Below are positions 1 through 4,158 of a stretch of DNA of 5,827 nucleotides, one piece after another (position 1 is the stretch's first letter; each line of letters starts with the position of its first letter). Made by a program: the position numbers and the translations under genes. Under the pieces are notes generated by a model that saw only the letters and a list, made by a program, of their open reading frames with translations, had not been told where the DNA came from and searched no databases. The stretch covers positions 1 through 5,827 of the forward strand of contig WJKG01000196.1 of the NCBI GenBank assembly GCA_014729205.1. Reading direction: 5' to 3'. This DNA comes from a candidate division GN15 bacterium. GTDB taxonomy: Bacteria > Zixibacteria > MSB-5A5 > GN15 > FEB-12.

Positions 1-609
1 ACAGAAATAGCAGAGTTCGATCCCGGTACTATCGCAACTGCCATTCTCCGCGAGGTCGATCGCGGGGGGCAGGTGTTCTTCGTGCACAATCGGGTGCAGA
101 CTATCGATGCCATGTATCGCTTCCTGCAGAAGCTCCTGCCACAGCTACGGATTGGTATTGGCCATGGCCAGATGCATGAACGTGAACTCGAAGGGGTCAT
201 GCTCGGCTTCCTCAATCACACGTACGATGTGCTCCTGTGTACCTCGATTATCGAATCTGGACTGGACATCCCGAATGCCAACACGATTATCATCAATCGC
301 GCCGATCGTTTCGGACTGGCACAGCTGTATCAGATTCGCGGACGTGTGGGACGGAGCTCGCGGCGCGCGTATGCTTACTTACTCACACCTCCAACCCGCC
401 TGATGGGTGGCGATGCTATCAAGCGACTGCGCGCCCTGGAAGCTCACTCCGACCTGGGTACTGGTTTCGGACTTGCCATGCGTGATCTGGAAATCCGTGG
501 CGCGGGAAGCATTCTGGGAGCAAGGCAGTCAGGCTTCATTGAAGAAGTTGGTTTCGATATGTACAACAAACTGATCGAGGATGCCATCGCCCGCCTCAAA
601 GGTGAATAG
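1..609 (+). CDS. mfd: Transcription-repair coupling factor Mfd, translocase C-terminal part, 5' partial, ended by in-frame TAG
   Basis: This is the second RecA-like motor lobe of Mfd, the ATP-driven translocase that removes stalled RNA polymerase from damaged DNA and recruits UvrA. The frame is open from base 1, so the gene starts upstream of the window and 202 codons are visible. GGQVFFVHNRV (codons 22-32) is superfamily 2 helicase motif IV. IIESGLDIPNANTIII (from about codon 83) is motif V. QLYQIRGRVGRS (108-119) is motif VI with its arginine fingers. RDLEIRGAGSILG, then QSGFIEEVGFDMY (about 160-187), is the RecG-like TRG translocation motif. The pattern is Mfd rather than RecG because of the TRG spacing and the regulatory domain that follows. 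The frame hits TAG at 607-609, right after LKGE, where homologues continue through a linker. If the stop is real, the product keeps the whole motor but lacks the C-terminal domain. Identification is firm; whether the product is functional is not. Confidence 0.93.
   Translation, partial: TEIAEFDPGTIATAILREVDRGGQVFFVHNRVQTIDAMYRFLQKLLPQLRIGIGHGQMHERELEGVMLGFLNHTYDVLLCTSIIESGLDIPNANTIIINRADRFGLAQLYQIRGRVGRSSRRAYAYLLTPPTRLMGGDAIKRLRALEAHSDLGTGFGLAMRDLEIRGAGSILGARQSGFIEEVGFDMYNKLIEDAIARLKGE
607..609 (+). other. mfd: In-frame amber codon inside mfd
   Basis: TAG occurs between codons for LKGE and VIELPE, with homologous Mfd sequence on both sides in the same frame. A single-base change from GAG (Glu) or CAG (Gln) would explain it. 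Homologues often carry acidic residues in this linker, so Glu is the likelier ancestor; that is inference. Positionally it is the boundary between motor and regulatory domain. Confidence 0.9.
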
Positions 610-1062
610 GTTATCGAACTGCCGGAGACCAAACTTGAGCTGGATATCGAAACCTACCTTGATGACAGCTACATTAGCGACCGGCACCATAAGGTGGATA
701 TTTACCGCCGCCTGGCCGATGCGCGCACGCTCGATGACGTTGAGCGAATTCGCGAAGAAGTGATCGATCGATTCGGACGCATGCCACAGTCAGGCACGAA
801 CCTGGTCGAGGCCAGCGCGGTCAAGATCGCCGCCAGCCTGCTGGAGATTGAAAAGGTCCGTATGAAGAAAGGTAAAGCCGCTCTGCAGTTCGCCGAGGGA
901 CGTATGCTGACGCGCCACCAGATTGAGACGTTCCGCAAAGCTACCGATTGTCCGCTCGAGTTCTCAGTGGTTGGTCAGGCGACGATCTTCCTGGACTTGG
1001 GGCAGGTGCATGCTGACCAGCGCTTGAGCTACCTTCGCGGCGTGCTCAGCAAGGTGTCGTAG
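610..1062 (+). pseudogene. mfd: Mfd C-terminal regulatory (TRCF, D7) domain, in frame but cut off by the amber codon at 607-609
   Basis: The same reading frame continues past the TAG for 150 codons and ends at TAG 1060-1062. It encodes the TRCF C-terminal domain: the acidic strand region ELPETKLELDIETYL, then YISDRHHKVDIYRRLADA, then EEVIDRFGRMP, which are landmarks of Mfd domain 7. In E. coli Mfd this domain folds back on the UvrA-binding domain and restrains ATPase and translocation. No second disruption is visible, so decay is absent or very recent. Independent translation looks unlikely. The first usable in-frame alternative start is GTG at 694, which falls inside the domain and has no clear Shine-Dalgarno sequence. 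Possible explanations are a nonsense mutation (GAG or CAG to TAG), a sequencing or assembly error, or read-through. One full-length mfd from 1 to 1062 is the likely ancestral gene. Confidence 0.85.
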
Positions 1063-1073
1063 GGCGAGAGTGG

Positions 1074-1757
1074 CTATTCAATCTTGTCACTCTTAGCCAG
1101 GTTATGCCGGGCACAGAGTATCCGCACATTGTCAGCAGTTATTGAAGAACCACCTTTCGAATATGGAATATCGTGGTCGAAATGTAGTTCATCAGTTGCA
1201 CCACAGATAGCACATTTCCCTCCGTCGCGAATCCATACTTCCTGTTTCACTTCAGCGGGTATTATCCTCGATCGCTGCCGGAGCGTGGTCGAATGGCTCA
1301 TGCTAGTAGACTCTACCAGCCGTAGTTCGAATCGGAAGACGTTTCTACTCCCATCATTCACCTGAGTGTAGTTCTCGAGTGAGAACTCACCTTTATATGA
1401 CCAGATGCCTGAGAACAACTTCTCATAGATTCTCACTGTTTCAGCCGGCGCACCGTCTCTCTTAGCTTCAACCGCCCTTACGAACAGACCGTTCTGTGTT
1501 GGGCGACCAGTTTTGGTGGTAAGCGGTTGATCGACTCTCTTGGGGTCCACTATCTCAGCAGTGCGAGGTACATCATGTCCTTCATAAATGATGGTCACGC
1601 CATCCTCCAGAATCGCGTCTTTGTACGGGGCATTAGACCTTTGAGACATTAGTATGACGCTGTACGATCCGCCCAGACGCCAGTTCATACCCCGCTGGAG
1701 GGTTTGAATCCTCTCACGGTCGCACATTTCTCTGTAGCTAACAATGTCGTCCTTCAT
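1074..1757 (-). CDS. HNH endonuclease with N-terminal SRA/YDG-like domain, putative modification-dependent restriction enzyme
   Basis: This 227-residue protein has a C-terminal HNH nuclease of the zinc-bound type. Cys182-x2-Cys185 and Cys215-x2-His218 should hold the metal. H192-F-D-H195 with IPYSKGG gives the active-site base, and Asn210 is the central N. The N-terminal domain (about 25-150) has GGSYSVILMS, NAPYKD, DGVTIIYEGHD, VDQPLT, QNGLF, VRIYEK, GIWSYKGEF and VFRFELRLVE. This order resembles the SRA/YDG base-flipping fold that reads 5-methyl- or 5-hydroxymethylcytosine. SRA-HNH enzymes are known modification-dependent (type IV-like) restriction nucleases, so cleavage of modified, often phage, DNA is inferred. 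Similar proteins are common in bacteria under the plain name HNH endonuclease. The ATG at 1757 is preceded by AGAGG nine bases upstream, overlapping the end of the upstream gene. Its GC is clearly lower than that of its neighbours, suggesting transfer. The HNH call is sure; the SRA call is moderate. Confidence 0.88.
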   Translation of the reverse strand: MKDDIVSYREMCDRERIQTLQRGMNWRLGGSYSVILMSQRSNAPYKDAILEDGVTIIYEGHDVPRTAEIVDPKRVDQPLTTKTGRPTQNGLFVRAVEAKRDGAPAETVRIYEKLFSGIWSYKGEFSLENYTQVNDGSRNVFRFELRLVESTSMSHSTTLRQRSRIIPAEVKQEVWIRDGGKCAICGATDELHFDHDIPYSKGGSSITADNVRILCARHNLAKSDKIE

Positions 1758-1766
1758 CGAAATCTA

Positions 1767-1771
1767 CCTCT
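1767..1771 (-). promoter_or_regulatory. Ribosome binding site of the HNH gene, overlapping the upstream stop codon
   Basis: On the minus strand AGAGG is followed by a nine-base spacer and the ATG at 1757. The site straddles the TAG stop of the solenoid gene (1772-1770), so terminating ribosomes could re-initiate. This supports the start choice and translational coupling of the two genes. Confidence 0.65.
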
Positions 1772-3992
1772 ACCGATCCCACTTGAAGAACTCCGGCACT
1801 GTACCGCTGCTTACATCCAATCCAATCCCGTAGTTGTTAGCCCCGAAAGCACCGTCTTCACGCGACGGCTGCAGCCAGAGATGATCATCGCGAGCCACCG
1901 GGTGCGGCCTCAGGCCGGAAGTGTCGGTCACCAGGTATTTGTCCTCACCACCTATATCCAGAAGTCCGCCGAAGGACTTTGCATACGTGTAGTACGGGGT
2001 CAATAGCGATGGGACCTTGTAATCCCTGCGGTAGGTTGCCTCGCCGAGACCCGGAGTTCCGGCGCCCAATTCATATTGGTCATCGCCACCAATGTCCGCC
2101 AGCAGAGCCACCGAACGAATCTGCGCCAGACCCATCGATATGATCTTGGCCGTATAGGTATCATCGCCACCTTTGTTGATCAACAACGCATTGGTGTAGT
2201 CCCAGCCGAATCCCAGGCCCGCTCCAGCAGTCTCATATAGTTCATGCCGGTCGTTGCCACCCTCGTCGAGCAGAATACCATTGCAGTAGTGGGCGCCTGA
2301 GGCCTGCGTGAAGTAGCAGCTCTCGTAGTGATCATCGCCACTCCGGTCCACAGCTATGCCGGTACCGAACCAGTATCCTACACCAACTGTCCAGTTGCCG
2401 GAGTAGTAGCGGTCGTTCCCGTCAATATCGATGATCGCTCCCAACCCCCCGGCCCAGGCGTGACCATCCGAACCATCGCCCCGACGGCCAAAACCGGCCC
2501 CTTGCGCCTCGTTGCCATTGATCTTGTGGTCACTGTGGTAGTCGCCACGGTTGTACACGTCGGCATACGGCTCAGCAGTGTAGGTGTCATCACCCGAATA
2601 CGACGCACACACTCCTACACCACCTCCAACTCCACCGAGCCCCTGGCCATTACCGTAGATGTAGTACTCGTCGTCGCCGGTACCGTCAAAATGCAGTCCA
2701 ATCCCGAAATACCCACACCCCTGAGCAGACAGTTCGGCTCGGTAGCTATCGTTGCCCTCACGGTCGCAAAGCACGCCCACGCCGAACATCCCCATACCCT
2801 GGGCGCAGACAGAACCGTTGTACTCATCGTCACCACGACTGTCGAGCACCAGTCCAACTCCAAGCAATCCAACCCCCGCCGAGGGCGGATACTGCTGGCG
2901 ACCGTGGCCATACAGATCATCACCATCCAGATCGATAACGACTGAGATCGGATTGAGTAGCGACGAGGTTGCGGCCACACTCCCCTGGTAGATCATGTTG
3001 CGCCCGAAATCGATAACGAGCAGGCAATTGGATGCATCTATGACGGTACGGTTATCCCCTGTCGACGGAAGCCGGGATACGAGCTTTGAAGGTACCACCT
3101 CTTTGGGAATGGCAGCCGGCAGAATGATCACCTTGCCCAGCGGTGATTCCAGTTCCACCTCGGCTCCGGCAGGTATTCCCTTCTTCAGCCGCATAAGGGA
3201 CCGCTCAGCCTGTTCGGCTGCCGCCGCAGCTTTGAGAGCGGCATAGTGCAGCGATGCCCAGTCAATCGCAGCCGCTATGTCATCCAGCTCGGGATAGTAC
3301 ACCTGGCCATCGGACTGTGTGCTGGCCAGATCTCGAATGCCGAACGCCAAACGCATGTCCTCCGGATCACAGTTGCGGAACGCCAGATCGCGCCAGCGGG
3401 CCGCCTCGGTCAAGTTGACCAGCAATTGGGCCACTATCACCTGCACCGTGTCGGGAAGCTTCTCAATGGCTTGCAGTGTCGCCGATGCAGAGTCAAACCG
3501 GGCACTCACCGACCCAAACGTCTTCATTCGAACTGGCTGATTAGCATATCGAAAGATCTCTTCGATAGCCTCCACCATCAGCTGGTCGCCCTGCGGGGCG
3601 GGAGAGAGGTTGGCCGAATACGAACGAAACCCACCGAGCTTTTTGTCAACCCCGAGATTGTACACCAGTTTGTACAGTCCGTCGTTGGTTGTGTCAGCCA
3701 CACCAGGGGCGAAGTAGAACTCAACCGTGTTTGCCATCACTCGCGCATAGTCATACAGCTTCAGTGGCTCGGCAAACAGAGCGTCGAATGAGGTTAGCTT
3801 GTGCGGGACGTCGAGCGGGAAGCGATTCCAGTAGCCCTTCGGTTCATAGCCCAGGTCATCGCGTGTGAACCCGACCTCCTTTAGTATCTGCGCCAACCGA
3901 TCAGTCTTGTGCGAAGTGTCCGTCACCTGTAGACAGGCGCGTGAGGGTAACAGCAACACCAATGCCATACAGAGTACAAGCGTTGTGCGCAT
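1770..3992 (-). CDS. Exported repeat protein with eleven D-x-x-G-D-D-x-Y motifs, probable beta-solenoid, function unknown
   Basis: I do not recognise a named family for this 740-residue protein. The first 20 or so residues form a signal peptide (MRTTLVLCMALVLLLPSRAC). SRAC is a poor lipobox, so signal peptidase I cleavage is likelier than lipidation. Residues about 25-330 form a mostly helical, unrecognised domain that includes an alanine-rich helix near 3240-3180. From about residue 353 to 686 there are eleven motifs of the form D-x-x-G-[DNE]-D-x-[YH], typically 26-30 residues apart. They are joined by glycine-rich strands such as AQGMGMFGVGVLC. This periodicity suggests a beta-solenoid. The acidic G-D/N-D turns resemble RTX or EF-like calcium loops, so calcium binding is plausible but inferred. 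The start at 3992 is chosen because GGGGAG lies five bases upstream. An in-frame ATG at 4010 would add six residues but has no good ribosome site. The HNH gene follows after 12 bp. Confidence 0.85.
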   Translation of the reverse strand: MRTTLVLCMALVLLLPSRACLQVTDTSHKTDRLAQILKEVGFTRDDLGYEPKGYWNRFPLDVPHKLTSFDALFAEPLKLYDYARVMANTVEFYFAPGVADTTNDGLYKLVYNLGVDKKLGGFRSYSANLSPAPQGDQLMVEAIEEIFRYANQPVRMKTFGSVSARFDSASATLQAIEKLPDTVQVIVAQLLVNLTEAARWRDLAFRNCDPEDMRLAFGIRDLASTQSDGQVYYPELDDIAAAIDWASLHYAALKAAAAAEQAERSLMRLKKGIPAGAEVELESPLGKVIILPAAIPKEVVPSKLVSRLPSTGDNRTVIDASNCLLVIDFGRNMIYQGSVAATSSLLNPISVVIDLDGDDLYGHGRQQYPPSAGVGLLGVGLVLDSRGDDEYNGSVCAQGMGMFGVGVLCDREGNDSYRAELSAQGCGYFGIGLHFDGTGDDEYYIYGNGQGLGGVGGGVGVCASYSGDDTYTAEPYADVYNRGDYHSDHKINGNEAQGAGFGRRGDGSDGHAWAGGLGAIIDIDGNDRYYSGNWTVGVGYWFGTGIAVDRSGDDHYESCYFTQASGAHYCNGILLDEGGNDRHELYETAGAGLGFGWDYTNALLINKGGDDTYTAKIISMGLAQIRSVALLADIGGDDQYELGAGTPGLGEATYRRDYKVPSLLTPYYTYAKSFGGLLDIGGEDKYLVTDTSGLRPHPVARDDHLWLQPSREDGAFGANNYGIGLDVSSGTVPEFFKWDR
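1935..2933 (-). repeat. Eleven coding repeats of the D-x-x-G-[DNE]-D-x-[YH] motif
   Basis: Motif blocks of 24 bases lie at 2910-2933, 2820-2843, 2742-2765, 2664-2687, 2580-2603, 2406-2429, 2325-2348, 2244-2267, 2154-2177, 2073-2096 and 1935-1958. Successive spacings are 30, 26, 26, 28, 58, 27, 27, 30, 27 and 46 residues. Regular 26-30 residue coils are broken by two longer loops, between motifs 5 and 6 and between motifs 10 and 11. Two copies lack the leading Asp: copy 5 (SYSGDDTY) and copy 9 (NKGGDDTY). Copy 8 ends in His instead of Tyr. The codons vary between copies, so this is old protein-level repetition and not a recent DNA duplication. Confidence 0.9.
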
Positions 3993-3997
3993 CTCAA

Positions 3998-4003
3998 CTC
4001 CCC
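3998..4003 (-). promoter_or_regulatory. Ribosome binding site that sets the solenoid gene start at 3992
   Basis: Minus-strand GGGGAG is followed by TTGAG and then the ATG at 3992-3990. The in-frame ATG at 4010 has no comparable purine tract upstream, and starting there would put this site inside the coding region. The shorter form also gives a more typical signal peptide, with Arg directly after Met. Confidence 0.6.
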
Positions 4004-4010
4004 GGTTCAT

Positions 4011-4158
4011 TACCGTTGTGCTTCGAGTGGTCTTTGTGATCTATGAGCGATGTGAACGCAGCAAATGCAAGTGTTTTCAGCTTCGGACCAGTAGTCAAAG
4101 AAAAAGGGCGAAGCCAATCTGGCTCCACCCTTCTAAGAGTTCTTTCAACGCGGGAGGC
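4011..4158. other. Intergenic region between two minus-strand repeat-protein genes
   Basis: This 148 bp stretch holds the terminator of the propeller gene on its right side. The remaining stretch of about 85 bp must contain any promoter of the solenoid gene. I see no convincing promoter boxes, operator palindromes or small gene in it. Confidence 0.6.
4097..4132 (-). terminator. Intrinsic terminator downstream of the propeller gene
   Basis: Read on the minus strand, AAGGGTGGAGCC pairs with GGCTTCGCCCTT over 12 bp, including two G-T wobbles, around the five-base loop AGATT. The run TTTCTTT follows. It begins 26 bases after the TAA of the propeller gene, the normal place for a rho-independent terminator. 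No T-rich tract lies on the other side, so it should act in one direction only. It implies that the solenoid-HNH pair is transcribed separately from its own promoter. Confidence 0.85.

Noticed and set aside
694..1062. Separate gene starting at GTG 694 for the Mfd C-terminal domain
   Set aside because: The domain begins upstream of this codon and there is no ribosome site. It is better read as the tail of the interrupted mfd.
1067..1099. Hairpins between the convergent mfd and HNH ends (AGAGTG/CACTCT and TGGCTA/TAGCCA)
   Set aside because: The stems are only six base pairs, mutually exclusive and overlap the HNH coding end. Neither side has a T-run, so I do not call a bidirectional terminator.
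2328..2945. Plus-strand open frame of 205 codons opposite the solenoid repeats
   Set aside because: It is the mirror of the Gly-Asp-Asp-Tyr repeat codons. The translation is low-complexity Val/Thr/Ile, with no domain and no ribosome site, while the minus-strand frame has a signal peptide and ordered repeats.
3246..3791. Plus-strand open frame of 181 codons opposite the solenoid N-terminal domain
   Set aside because: The start lacks a ribosome site, the composition is rich in Arg, His and Gln as expected of antisense reading, and there are no recognisable motifs.
3930..3992. Lipoprotein signal peptide for the solenoid protein
   Set aside because: The sequence before the cysteine is SRA, which poorly fits the lipobox, because Leu is not at -3. 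An ordinary cleaved signal peptide is likelier.
4020..4075. Possible minus-strand promoter (TTGCAT followed after about 17-19 bases by CTCATA or CATAGA)
   Set aside because: The -10 match is at most three of six, and no Bacteroidetes-type TAnnTTTG box is visible. A promoter probably exists here but I cannot place it.
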